Origin: JBHOQX01 sp042408595
Lineage (GTDB): Bacteria; Chloroflexota; Chloroflexia; Chloroflexales; Roseiflexaceae
Length of the DNA: 34,378 nucleotides
Reading direction: 5' to 3'
Assembly: GCA_042408595.1 (NCBI GenBank)
Contig: JBHOQX010000079.1
Location: forward strand, 1 to 34,378
In this document: positions 7,538 through 14,363 of the stretch, in pieces
Position numbering within the stretch: position 1 is the first letter of the stretch
Layout: each line of letters starts with the position of its first letter
Program-made: the position numbers and the translations under genes
The notes under the pieces: model-generated
What the model saw: the letters and a program-made list of their open reading frames with translations, nothing else
Database searches by the model: none
What the model was told of the DNA's origin: nothing

Positions 7538-8368
7538 ATGCTCGCTGCCCTGATCGGCGACCCGGTCGCCCATAGCCGCTCGCCGGCGCTGCACAACGCC
7601 GCCTTCGCCGCGCTCGGCATTGATGCCCGCTACGCGCTCTGGCCGACACCCGCGGCGGCGCTGCCGGCGCGGATCGCCGCGCTGCGCGCGCCCGACATGC
7701 TCGGCGCGAACGTCACCCTGCCGCATAAGATCGCGGTCATCCCGCTGCTGGACCGGCTCGACCCGCTGGTCCACGCCGTCGGCGCGGTCAACACGATCGT
7801 GCGGGAGGCGGACGGGACGCTGACCGGCGCAAACACCGACGCTCCGGCCTTCCTCGCGGCGCTGCGCGAGGACTGCGGCTACGCGCCGGAAGGCCGGGTG
7901 GCAGCGATCCTCGGGGCGAGCGGTGCGGCCCGCGCGGCCGCCGTGGCGCTGCTCGGCGCGGGCGCGGCGGGGCTGATCATCGTCAACCGCACGCTGGCCC
8001 GTGCCGAGGCGCTGCTGGCCGAGGTCGCCCGCCCCGGCGTCCTGCTGGCCGCGATGACGCCGGACGACCCGACGCTCCCAGCAGTGCTGGCCGGGGCGGC
8101 GCTGATCGTCAACGCTACCCCGCTCGGCTGGCGCGACGACGAGATTCCGCTGGAGGCCGCCGCCATCCCGTCCGATGCGCTGGTCTACGACATGGTCTAC
8201 CGCCTGACCCGTTTGCTGCGCGAGGCGGCAGCCCGCGGCGCCCACACCGCCGATGGCCTGGGAATGCTGGTGCGGCAGGCGGCGTTGTCCTTCGAGCGCT
8301 GGACGGGCCGCCCGGCCCCGCTCGATGCGATGGGCGCGGCGGTCGGCTGGCGGCCCGGCCCGGTGTAA
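7538..8368 (+). CDS. aroE: Shikimate dehydrogenase (NADP+)
   Basis: A 276-residue protein matching AroE throughout: MLAALIGDPVAHSRSPALHN at the start (the SxS shikimate-binding motif is SRS), GANVTLPHKIAVIPLLD with the catalytic Lys64, GAVNTIV, GANTDAPAF with the catalytic Asp101, the nucleotide-binding loop LGASGAARAAAVALL, NATPLGW, and the C-terminal GLGMLVRQAALSFERWTG. It reduces 3-dehydroshikimate to shikimate in aromatic amino acid synthesis. The start at 7538 is fixed by the family N-terminus. No clear ribosome binding site is visible. The NRT-type cofactor selector is seen in IVNRTLARAEAL, which favours NADP. Confidence 0.93.
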   Translation: MLAALIGDPVAHSRSPALHNAAFAALGIDARYALWPTPAAALPARIAALRAPDMLGANVTLPHKIAVIPLLDRLDPLVHAVGAVNTIVREADGTLTGANTDAPAFLAALREDCGYAPEGRVAAILGASGAARAAAVALLGAGAAGLIIVNRTLARAEALLAEVARPGVLLAAMTPDDPTLPAVLAGAALIVNATPLGWRDDEIPLEAAAIPSDALVYDMVYRLTRLLREAAARGAHTADGLGMLVRQAALSFERWTGRPAPLDAMGAAVGWRPGPV

Positions 8369-8559
8369 GCTTGCCGTTCCGCGATGCGTTCGCCACCATC
8401 TCGCCACACGCCGCGCCGGTGGACTGGCGTACACTCAGGGCGGTGGATGGCCACGGGCGCTCTACCGACAAGGTGACCGATTGATCGTGCGTCGCGCGTC
8501 GGCCATGTCTGGTGTGTCCTCCGCACAACGCACGACGTACGACGCCGCGCTGCAACCGT

Positions 8560-9315
8560 ATGAACCTCACCACCATCATCGTCTTCGTCGCCGGGCTGCT
8601 GCTCGGCACGCTGCTGAACACGATCATCGTCCGCCTGCCGCGCGAGCAGGCGTTCGGCGGTTGGCCGCGCTGCATCCGCTGCGGCGCGCGCCTGGCTCCC
8701 TGGCAGCTCATCCCGGTCGCCGGCTGGTTGCTGCAGGGCGGGCGGGCGCGCTGCTGCGGCCGCCGGCTCCACCCGATCTTCCCGCTGGTGGAGCTGGGCT
8801 ACGCCGCCGTGCTGACGATCTTCTACCTGCGCTACGGCCTGAGCGCGCCGTTCTTCTACCTGGCGTTCGTCGCCGCCGTGCTGGTCGTCACCGGCGTGGT
8901 GGACTGGCTGCACCGCTGGATCTACACGCTGTTCATCCTGGGGCCGGCGCTGATCGTCCTGCTCGCCACGCTGGCCATCCCCCAGTTTAGCTTCCTCAAC
9001 GCGCTGCTCGGCGCGGTGGTCGGCGGGGTGGTGTTCATCCTGCTGTTCGTCCTGGCGCGGGCGCTCTTTCCGGGGCGGGAGACGCCGTTCGGCATGGGCG
9101 ATGTCTACCTGGCGATCTTCATCGGCGCGGCGGTCGGGCTGACCAACCTCATGCCCGCGCTGTTCTACGGCGTGCTGCTGGCCGGCGTCTTCTCGGCGGT
9201 CCTGCTGGTGCTGCGGCGCGCCGGGCGGCCGAACATCCCCGAATACATCTCCTACGGTGCGTTCCTCTGCCTGGGGGCGCTCGGCTACCTATCGCTCACG
9301 GCGCTACGGGGGTAG
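8560..9315 (+). CDS. Prepilin peptidase, A24 family
   Basis: A 251-residue integral membrane protein. It opens with a hydrophobic helix (TTIIVFVAGLLLGTLLNTII) and a Cys-rich cytoplasmic loop (CIRCGARL, then RARCCGRRLHP) that resembles the zinc-binding loop of PilD/GspO but with a contracted second pair. The two catalytic aspartates of type IV prepilin peptidases are recognisable in VVDWLHRWIYT and FGMGDVYLA. Six to eight hydrophobic segments are present. It would cut the leader of type IV pilin-like proteins at the inner membrane. No pilin or assembly gene is in the window. ATG 8560 was chosen because it opens on the first membrane helix; a possible -10 (TACACT, 8430-8435) lies upstream. Confidence 0.85.
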   Translation: MNLTTIIVFVAGLLLGTLLNTIIVRLPREQAFGGWPRCIRCGARLAPWQLIPVAGWLLQGGRARCCGRRLHPIFPLVELGYAAVLTIFYLRYGLSAPFFYLAFVAAVLVVTGVVDWLHRWIYTLFILGPALIVLLATLAIPQFSFLNALLGAVVGGVVFILLFVLARALFPGRETPFGMGDVYLAIFIGAAVGLTNLMPALFYGVLLAGVFSAVLLVLRRAGRPNIPEYISYGAFLCLGALGYLSLTALRG

Positions 9316-9458
9316 CTTCTTTCGTAGGAAAAGAAGAGCCCCTGCCGTGCCGCCGGCCCTGCGCCCATGCCCCTCGATCTGGCGGGTCGCCTGGATCATC
9401 GCGGGGCGTCGGCGCGCCCGCCCCAGAGTTACCACACCCATGTCCGCAGGTCTGCGAC
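9316..9458. other. Spacer after the prepilin peptidase gene
   Basis: An AT-rich hairpin follows the stop codon (CTTCTTT 9316-9322, AAAGAAG 9330-9336), without a T-tract, so it is a weak terminator candidate. The rest is GC-rich with no gene recognised. Confidence 0.3.
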
Positions 9459-9487
9459 TTGACAAGCCAGCGAAGTGGTGGTATAAA
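9459..9487 (+). promoter_or_regulatory. Strong sigma70-type promoter upstream of arsR-sulP
   Basis: TTGACA (9459-9464), exactly 17 bp, then TATAAA (9482-9487). This is the best consensus promoter in the window. It points toward the ArsR/SulP genes, with a predicted transcript start near 9494, inside the palindrome listed next. The ArsR start is 360 bp further on, which would give a long leader. Confidence 0.6.
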
Positions 9488-9493
9488 CATTTG

Positions 9494-9507
9494 TATATTT
9501 GAATATA
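9494..9507. promoter_or_regulatory. Palindromic operator candidate (TATATT-TG-AATATA)
   Basis: Perfect 6-bp arms around a 2-bp centre, in an AT-rich island and lying on the predicted transcription start. AT-rich palindromes of this type at the promoter are typical binding sites of ArsR/SmtB regulators, and the first gene downstream encodes one. Autoregulation is inferred. Confidence 0.5.
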
Positions 9508-9524
9508 AAAAACCTTTGTGTATC

Positions 9525-9732
9525 GTGCTCAAGCAGGTCGTCGCCCCCCCCGCCCGCACTCCGGCGCGGGACGCGGGCGGGCAGAGCACGAATGGTTCGT
9601 TACGATGGCCGCCCGACCCGCGCGCATGAGGGTGGAAGCGATGGCCTGCCGGTCCATGCACGTGAGCCAAGACGTTTACTCCTATCCTGAAAGACAGGAC
9701 GTACGCGGTGGGAGGGAGGGGCGAACCCCTCC
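9525..9732 (+). other. Structured 5' leader of the arsR-sulP transcript
   Basis: The 360-nt stretch between the promoter and arsR has no convincing ORF but several stem-loops: a long nested one (GTGCTC 9525-9530 with GAGCAC 9584-9589, enclosing CCGCCCGC 9550-9557 with GCGGGCGG 9573-9580), CCTG-aaaga-CAGG near 9686-9698, and GGAGGGG-CGAA-CCCCTCC (9715-9732). It may be a regulatory leader or a small RNA; no known riboswitch was recognised. The remainder to 9853 shows no gene. Confidence 0.35.
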
Positions 9733-9853
9733 TTGGGCGCGCCTGCCCGCCACGGTGCGTCTGCGCACGCGAGAAGAACTTCCACAGAGGCCCGGTGGCC
9801 CGCCACACCTCCCGCGCTGTGGGCGACCGTGTACATCCTATGAATGGTGATCC

Positions 9854-10171
9854 ATGAATCAGCCCGTACATCGCTTCAAAGCAGAATTCTTCAAAGCCCT
9901 GGGGCATCCTGCACGGCTTGTGATTCTCGAAAATCTGCGCGAGGGGGAAAAGAACGTTAATGAACTCCAGACATTACTGGGCCTCGACCAGTCCAGTGTC
10001 TCGCAACAACTGAGCATATTACGCAATCGGAACATCGTGGAGATGCGCAAGGAAGGCACGACCGTCTATTACCGGGTGCGCGATCCCACGCTCTTTGAAC
10101 TCCTCGATATCGCCCGCGTTATTTTTAATAACCAGCTTATCGGCACACAGGAGATGCTTCAGCAACTTTAG
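9854..10171 (+). CDS. ArsR/SmtB-family winged-helix regulator without cysteines
   Basis: A 105-residue DNA-binding protein. It has the ArsR fold signature: FFKALGHPARLVILENLREG, NVNELQTLLGLDQSSVSQQL (recognition helix SSVSQQLSILR), and the wing MRKEGTTVYYRV. It contains no cysteine at all, so the classic metal site ELCVCDL of ArsR/SmtB and thiol-based sensing of the BigR type are both excluded; only two histidines (H6, H18) are present. The inducer is unknown. It precedes a SulP transporter by 184 bp in the same direction, behind a strong promoter with an AT-rich palindrome, so it most likely controls that transporter. Its DNA is clearly AT-richer than the flanking genes, which suggests transfer of the pair. 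The start ATG 9854 follows a weak GGTGAT site. Confidence 0.85.
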   Translation: MNQPVHRFKAEFFKALGHPARLVILENLREGEKNVNELQTLLGLDQSSVSQQLSILRNRNIVEMRKEGTTVYYRVRDPTLFELLDIARVIFNNQLIGTQEMLQQL

Positions 10172-10259
10172 TTGTGATATCGACTTGATTGACAGGAAGT
10201 ATGTGGGAGGGGGATTGGAGAGACGATGCACCTCCTATGGCGCGAGCGACCGCATACGT

Positions 10260-10283
10260 CCTGTCATTTGTGGCGATGACAGG
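10260..10283. promoter_or_regulatory. Perfect 8-8-8 palindrome upstream of sulP
   Basis: CCTGTCAT (10260-10267), an 8-base centre, ATGACAGG (10276-10283). It lies about 30 bp before the sulP -10 box, where an operator or activator site could sit. It could also form a hairpin after arsR, but no T-tract follows. Confidence 0.4.
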
Positions 10284-10292
10284 CAGCGGCAA

Positions 10293-10355
10293 AGAAGCCG
10301 TCGGGCCCATCTATAATAACAACGTTTCCGCTCGTGGGAAAGAAGGACGGCTTCT
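10293..10355 (+). promoter_or_regulatory. sulP promoter (TATAAT 10312-10317) inside a 10-bp inverted repeat that covers the sulP ribosome binding site
   Basis: AGAAGCCGTC (10293-10302) pairs perfectly with GACGGCTTCT (10346-10355), the latter abutting the ATG and overlapping the AAGAAGGA ribosome binding site. TATAAT lies between the arms. A transcript started at this box lacks the first arm, whereas read-through from arsR contains both and could hide the site. Confidence 0.4.
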
Positions 10356-12134
10356 ATGACAATCGGGGGAAGTGTACCGCCGTTTATCAGGCTTCTGCGG
10401 CAAGAGTTTCGAGGATACGATCTCAAAGGGTTTCAACAAGATGTGCTGGCTGGTATCACCGTCGGGGCCGTGGGCCTACCTCTGGCGCTGGCGTTCGGTG
10501 TAGCGAGCGGTGCCAATGCCGCCGCCGGGCTGGTAACGGCTATTCTGGCCGGCATCATCATCGCGGGATTGGGCGGTGCAGACTACCAGATCAGTGGGCC
10601 GACAGGAGCGATGTCAGCGGTGCTGATCGTACTCGCCCAGCGGTATGGCCTGCAGGGCGTGTGGGTTGCCTCCGTGCTCGCCGGTGTGTTCCTGATCCTG
10701 CTCGGTCTGTTCAGGCTTGGGCGATATATCACGTTTATTCCGTCGCCGGTGATCACCGGCTTTACCTCCGGGATCGCCCTTATCATCGCCATTGGTCAGC
10801 TCGACAATGTGCTCGGTGTCACGACACCCAAGGCCGAAAATGCTCTGGCGAAGTTGTTCCAGTACTTCGCACACCCGGTGCTGCCCGACTGGCACGCCTT
10901 GGCATTAGCAGGGGTCGTGATAGGAACGATGATCGTATCACCTCGCCTGACAAAAGTAGTGCCGGGCTCGCTCATCGGCATTGTTCTCGCTACCATTGTC
11001 GCTGCCTTGGCCGGGTGGGACGTCGCTGTCATCGGTGACATACCGCGCACCATTCTGCTGGATAACCGCCTGAGTTGGACGCATCTTCCTTGGGAGCATC
11101 TCGGCGACCTGCTCACCCCGGCCGTCTCCATCGCCGCGCTGGGAGCCATCGAAAGCCTGCTCTGCGGCTCAGTCGGCTCCGCCATGAGCGGGCGGCCCTT
11201 CGACAGTAACCAGGAGCTCATCGCCCAGGGGGTCGGGAACATCGTCATCCCTTTCTTCGGCGGCGTCCCCGCGACGGCGGCGATTGCTCGCAGCAGCGTG
11301 GCGATCAAGAGCGGAGGCGTGACCCGCGTTACCAGCTTCGTGCATTCTGGCACATTGCTCCTGAGCGCTCTGGTGTTGGCTCCGCTCATTGGGCACATCC
11401 CGCTGGCTGCGCTTGGCGGTGTACTGCTGGTCACAGCTTGGCGCATGAATGAGTGGGAGTCCATTCATTTCTTCACCCGCACGCGCCTGAAACACGCGCT
11501 CGTCACCATGGTCATCACTATCATTGCGACGGCAGCGCTTGATTTGACACAGGCCATCGTGATCGGCATTGTTATTTCGGCGGCGATCTATCTCCGCCAG
11601 TCTGCGACCAGCACTACGGTCACCAGCGACACGATCGATCCCGAAAAGCTGGAACGGCGCGGCACACCTATCGTTGCCACCTGCCCAAGCATCCATGTCT
11701 ACTACCTCACGGGGCCGGTCTTCTTCGGCAGTGTCACGACCGTGCTCGAAGCATTCGAGACGGCCAAGGACTACCACACCATCATCATCAGCATGCGGGG
11801 TGTCCCGCTCATCGATGCTATGGGTGCACAGGCTCTGCGGCAGATCGTCGAAGAGCATCAGCAACGCGGCGGGGAAGTGTATTTTACTGCCCTGCAACCG
11901 GCAGTTCGGGAGATGTTTAACCGCACTGGGCTGTCGGAGTTGGTGGGCGAGAAGAACATTCACTGGAGTTCGGCAGATATTATCATCGCCCTGCACGAGC
12001 AACGGCGCACCGAGGGATGCCCCAGGTGCCATGCACAGGGGGACAAATGCGCGGTACTGCGCGCGGCGCGGACGCGCCTGGAAGAGCCGGGTACGATGCC
12101 GCCGGGCATATCCTCCACGGCCGGTCAGTATTAA
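10356..12134 (+). CDS. SulP-family anion transporter with STAS domain and C-terminal Cys/His cluster
   Basis: A 592-residue inner-membrane protein. The membrane part (about residues 1-420) has SulP hallmarks: ALAFGVASGANAAAGL, YQISGPTGAMSAVLI, FIPSPVITGFTSGIALIIAI, PFFGGVPATAAIARSSVAI and IPLAALGGVLLVTAWRMNEW. A cytoplasmic STAS domain follows at about 441-545 (VYYLTGPVFFGSV, RGVPLIDAMGAQALRQI). SulP proteins carry sulfate, bicarbonate or other anions, often with Na+ or H+; the substrate cannot be read from sequence. Beyond STAS is CPRCHAQGDKC (C555, C558, H559, C565), which looks able to bind a metal. The gene is AT-richer than its neighbours and probably came in together with the ArsR gene. 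Confidence 0.88.
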   Translation: MTIGGSVPPFIRLLRQEFRGYDLKGFQQDVLAGITVGAVGLPLALAFGVASGANAAAGLVTAILAGIIIAGLGGADYQISGPTGAMSAVLIVLAQRYGLQGVWVASVLAGVFLILLGLFRLGRYITFIPSPVITGFTSGIALIIAIGQLDNVLGVTTPKAENALAKLFQYFAHPVLPDWHALALAGVVIGTMIVSPRLTKVVPGSLIGIVLATIVAALAGWDVAVIGDIPRTILLDNRLSWTHLPWEHLGDLLTPAVSIAALGAIESLLCGSVGSAMSGRPFDSNQELIAQGVGNIVIPFFGGVPATAAIARSSVAIKSGGVTRVTSFVHSGTLLLSALVLAPLIGHIPLAALGGVLLVTAWRMNEWESIHFFTRTRLKHALVTMVITIIATAALDLTQAIVIGIVISAAIYLRQSATSTTVTSDTIDPEKLERRGTPIVATCPSIHVYYLTGPVFFGSVTTVLEAFETAKDYHTIIISMRGVPLIDAMGAQALRQIVEEHQQRGGEVYFTALQPAVREMFNRTGLSELVGEKNIHWSSADIIIALHEQRRTEGCPRCHAQGDKCAVLRAARTRLEEPGTMPPGISSTAGQY

Positions 12135-12272
12135 TGGTTGGATGAGCGTTGTGCTACAGGGGGGGTCGATAGTGCTCCTGAGCGGTGTGTGGACGCTGCC
12201 TGGCGACGCTGACGCATTCCGGTGGAGATGATACGACGTGCCCTGATGTTCTGCGCCTCGTGGGCTTCGTGG
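12135..12272. other. Convergent spacer between sulP and the aminotransferase gene
   Basis: No good terminator hairpin with a T-tract was seen on either strand. The right part reads, on the minus strand, ACCACGAAGCCCACGAGG, one of the short-word repeat types found elsewhere in the window. Confidence 0.3.
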
Positions 12273-13490
12273 TTACGTCGGATCGCCCTGCCGCATCCCT
12301 GGTGCGCTGCCTGCGCGCCGCGGCGCGTCCGCTACGACATGGCCCAGCCGGCGCGCCGCCTCACGCAGGTCGGTCTCGCCGTAGAGCGTGAACGCCAGGC
12401 GCAGCGCCGCCGTGCCGTCAGTGGGGCCTGATCCCGCCTGGTTAACCGCAAACCGCGCGCCGGGGAGGTAGGACACGCCACCGGCCTCGGCGGCGGGTAG
12501 CAGCGCCGCGGCGTCTATCCCGCCCGGCAGCTGCACCCAGACGAAGAAGCCGCCGGCCGGGGTCTCCATCGTGCAGCCGGGCGGCAGGTGGGCGCGCAGC
12601 GCCGCGGCCAGCGCGTCGCGGCGGGCGCGGTAGGCGGCGCGCAGCCGTGCCACCTGCGCGTCGAAGTCCCCGGCGGCGCACAGCGTCGCCACGACGATCG
12701 CCGTGAAGTGGTTGATGCCGCCGCCGCTGTCGAGCAGCCCGCCCGTGACCATGCGCGCCACCAGCGGAGCTGGGCCGCTCAGCCAGCCGAGCCGCAGCCC
12801 GGGCGCGAGCGCCTTCGAGAACGAGCCGAGCCGCGCGACCGCGCCGCCCGTGTCCAGACTCCAGAGCGAGGGCGGCGGCGGGCCGTCGTAGGCCAGATCG
12901 CGGTACACATCGTCCTCGATGATCAGCACCTCCTCGGCGGCGCACAGTTCCACCAGCGCCCGCCGCCGCTCTGGCGCCAGGCTGCCGCCGGTCGGGTTGT
13001 GGAAGGTCGGGACGGTGTAGAGCAGGCGAGGCCGCCGCCCGGCCCGCCGCGCCGCGCGGATCGCCTCGGCCAGTGCATCCAGCCGCAACCCGCCATGGTC
13101 GCGCGGCACGGGCATGAGCTCCAGCGGGTGCTCGCGCAGAATCCGCACCGCCAGGTGGTAGACCGGCGACTCGACCAGCGCGACATCGCCAGGGCGCGTC
13201 CAGAGCGTGCAGATCTGGTCGAGGGCGTGGGAGGCCCCGCCGGTGACGGCCACCTCCTCGACGGCGGGAGCGCGCCCATCGGTCGCGGCGATCCGCCCCC
13301 GGAGCCATTCGAGCAGCGCCGCCGGGCCGCGCTCCGCGCCGTAGGCCAGCGCATCTGCCCCCTGGCTGGCGAGGGCCGCCGCAGCGGCGCGGCGCATGCC
13401 GTCCACCGGCAGCAGCGCCGGGTCGGGGTGGCCCCAGCCCAGGTCGATGATTCCGGGGCGCAGCGCAAGCTGGACGGTTGGAAGGCTCAT
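12273..13490 (-). CDS. PLP-dependent class I aminotransferase (LysN / 2-aminoadipate aminotransferase-like)
   Basis: A 405-residue fold-type I aminotransferase. Seen are GHPDPALLPVDGMRRAAAAA, the cofactor-binding turn GGASHALDQICTLWTRPGDV, ESPVYHLAV, YTVPTFHNPTGGSLAPERR, EDDVYRDLAYDG, and the PLP lysine K226 in RLGSFSKALAPGLRLGW. This is the architecture of the MocR/LysN group, but there is no N-terminal GntR DNA-binding domain, so it is an enzyme, not a regulator. It probably transaminates a hydrophobic or dicarboxylic amino acid; the substrate is not determinable. The start at 13490 (MSLPTVQLALRPGIIDLGWG) was chosen because residues further upstream are translated repeat words. It is the last gene of a minus-strand series with the PfpI, UxaA and kinase genes, separated by spacers. 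Confidence 0.85.
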   Translation of the reverse strand: MSLPTVQLALRPGIIDLGWGHPDPALLPVDGMRRAAAAALASQGADALAYGAERGPAALLEWLRGRIAATDGRAPAVEEVAVTGGASHALDQICTLWTRPGDVALVESPVYHLAVRILREHPLELMPVPRDHGGLRLDALAEAIRAARRAGRRPRLLYTVPTFHNPTGGSLAPERRRALVELCAAEEVLIIEDDVYRDLAYDGPPPPSLWSLDTGGAVARLGSFSKALAPGLRLGWLSGPAPLVARMVTGGLLDSGGGINHFTAIVVATLCAAGDFDAQVARLRAAYRARRDALAAALRAHLPPGCTMETPAGGFFVWVQLPGGIDAAALLPAAEAGGVSYLPGARFAVNQAGSGPTDGTAALRLAFTLYGETDLREAARRLGHVVADAPRRAGSAPGMRQGDPT

Positions 13491-13593
13491 AGACCGTAGG
13501 TCGTGAACCACGACGCGCACGAAGGGCGCAACGCTTGACGGGATCGCAGCCCTGCCCTCTTCGTGCCCGTGGTGCTTTCGTGGTTCGATACCA
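13491..13593. repeat. Inverted word-repeat spacer
   Basis: GAACCACGA (13505-13513) pairs perfectly with TCGTGGTTC (13578-13586), and inside these GCACGAAGGG pairs with CCCTCTTCGTGC with one extra base. The words CACGAAG and CGTGGTG recur. It is a palindromic repeat element filling the whole spacer. Confidence 0.5.
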
Positions 13594-14124
13594 TCAGGCC
13601 CCGGCGGCCTCGCGCAGCGCAGCGACGAGCTCGCGGCAGAAGGCCGGGATGTCAGCGACGACGCGCCCCCAGACGCGGTTGCCGTCGCGGAAGGCCGGCG
13701 CGTCCACCCACTCGGCCCCAGCATTGATCAGGTCATCCTTGATGCCGAGCGAGCCAGTGGCACGCCGCCCGCGCATGATCCCGGCAGAGATCGGCACCAG
13801 CCCGCCGTGGCAGATCACGCCGAGCACCTTGCTGGCGGTGTCGATCTCGCGCACCAGCCCGGTGACCGACTCGTAGCGGCGCAGCTTGTCCGGCGCCCAG
13901 CCGCCCGGCACGACCAGCGCGAAGAGGTCGGCGGCGCGCACCTCGGCGACGGTGGTCGTCGGCGTGATCGCCAGCCCATTCTTGCCGCGCACCGGCTGCA
14001 TGTCCAGCCCGGCGGCCAGCACGGCGGCGCCCTCCTCCTGCAGCCGCATGAACGGCACGTAGAACTCCAGGTCTTCGACCCCCTCAGCGACCAAGATGGC
14101 GATGGTTGTTCCTGCCAGACGCAT
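13594..14124 (-). CDS. DJ-1/PfpI family protein
   Basis: A 176-residue cytoplasmic protein of the DJ-1/PfpI superfamily (class I glutamine amidotransferase-like fold). Key features are the conserved Glu in ILVAEGVEDLEFYVPFMRL, the LVVPGGWAPDKLRR strand-loop, the nucleophile elbow VICHGGLVP with Cys105 followed by His106, and a late WVDAPAFRDGNRVWGR segment. Members act as intracellular proteases, chaperones or deglycases against methylglyoxal; which applies cannot be told. ATG 14124 was preferred to ATG 14148 because GGAGG lies six bases before it. Length is close to the family norm of 165-190. Confidence 0.85.
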   Translation of the reverse strand: MRLAGTTIAILVAEGVEDLEFYVPFMRLQEEGAAVLAAGLDMQPVRGKNGLAITPTTTVAEVRAADLFALVVPGGWAPDKLRRYESVTGLVREIDTASKVLGVICHGGLVPISAGIMRGRRATGSLGIKDDLINAGAEWVDAPAFRDGNRVWGRVVADIPAFCRELVAALREAAGA

Positions 14125-14363
14125 GGCGGGCCTCCGTGTGGTAGACATCGGGGATACAGGCGGCCGGCGATCGCCGATCGGGAATCGGTCATCTTCTACG
14201 CCCAGCCACTGAAGCCGCGGGCTGGCGATCCCAGGCCTGCCGCTACGGGCGACCCGACTATCTCTTCGTCCTTATAAGCCGGCTACGCCGACGACAGCGA
14301 TACGGCGGTGCCGGCCAGTGGCGCGTATGCCGTCCTTCTGGTCCTCGCACCCTGATCCCCGGC

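Noticed and set aside
9316..9336. Rho-independent terminator after the prepilin peptidase gene
   Set aside because: The stem is AT-rich and no T-tract follows, so it was noted only as a weak hairpin.
13491..13724. N-terminal extension of the aminotransferase up to 13724
   Set aside because: The extra residues are translated repeat words and antisense of the PfpI gene end; family similarity begins at 13490.
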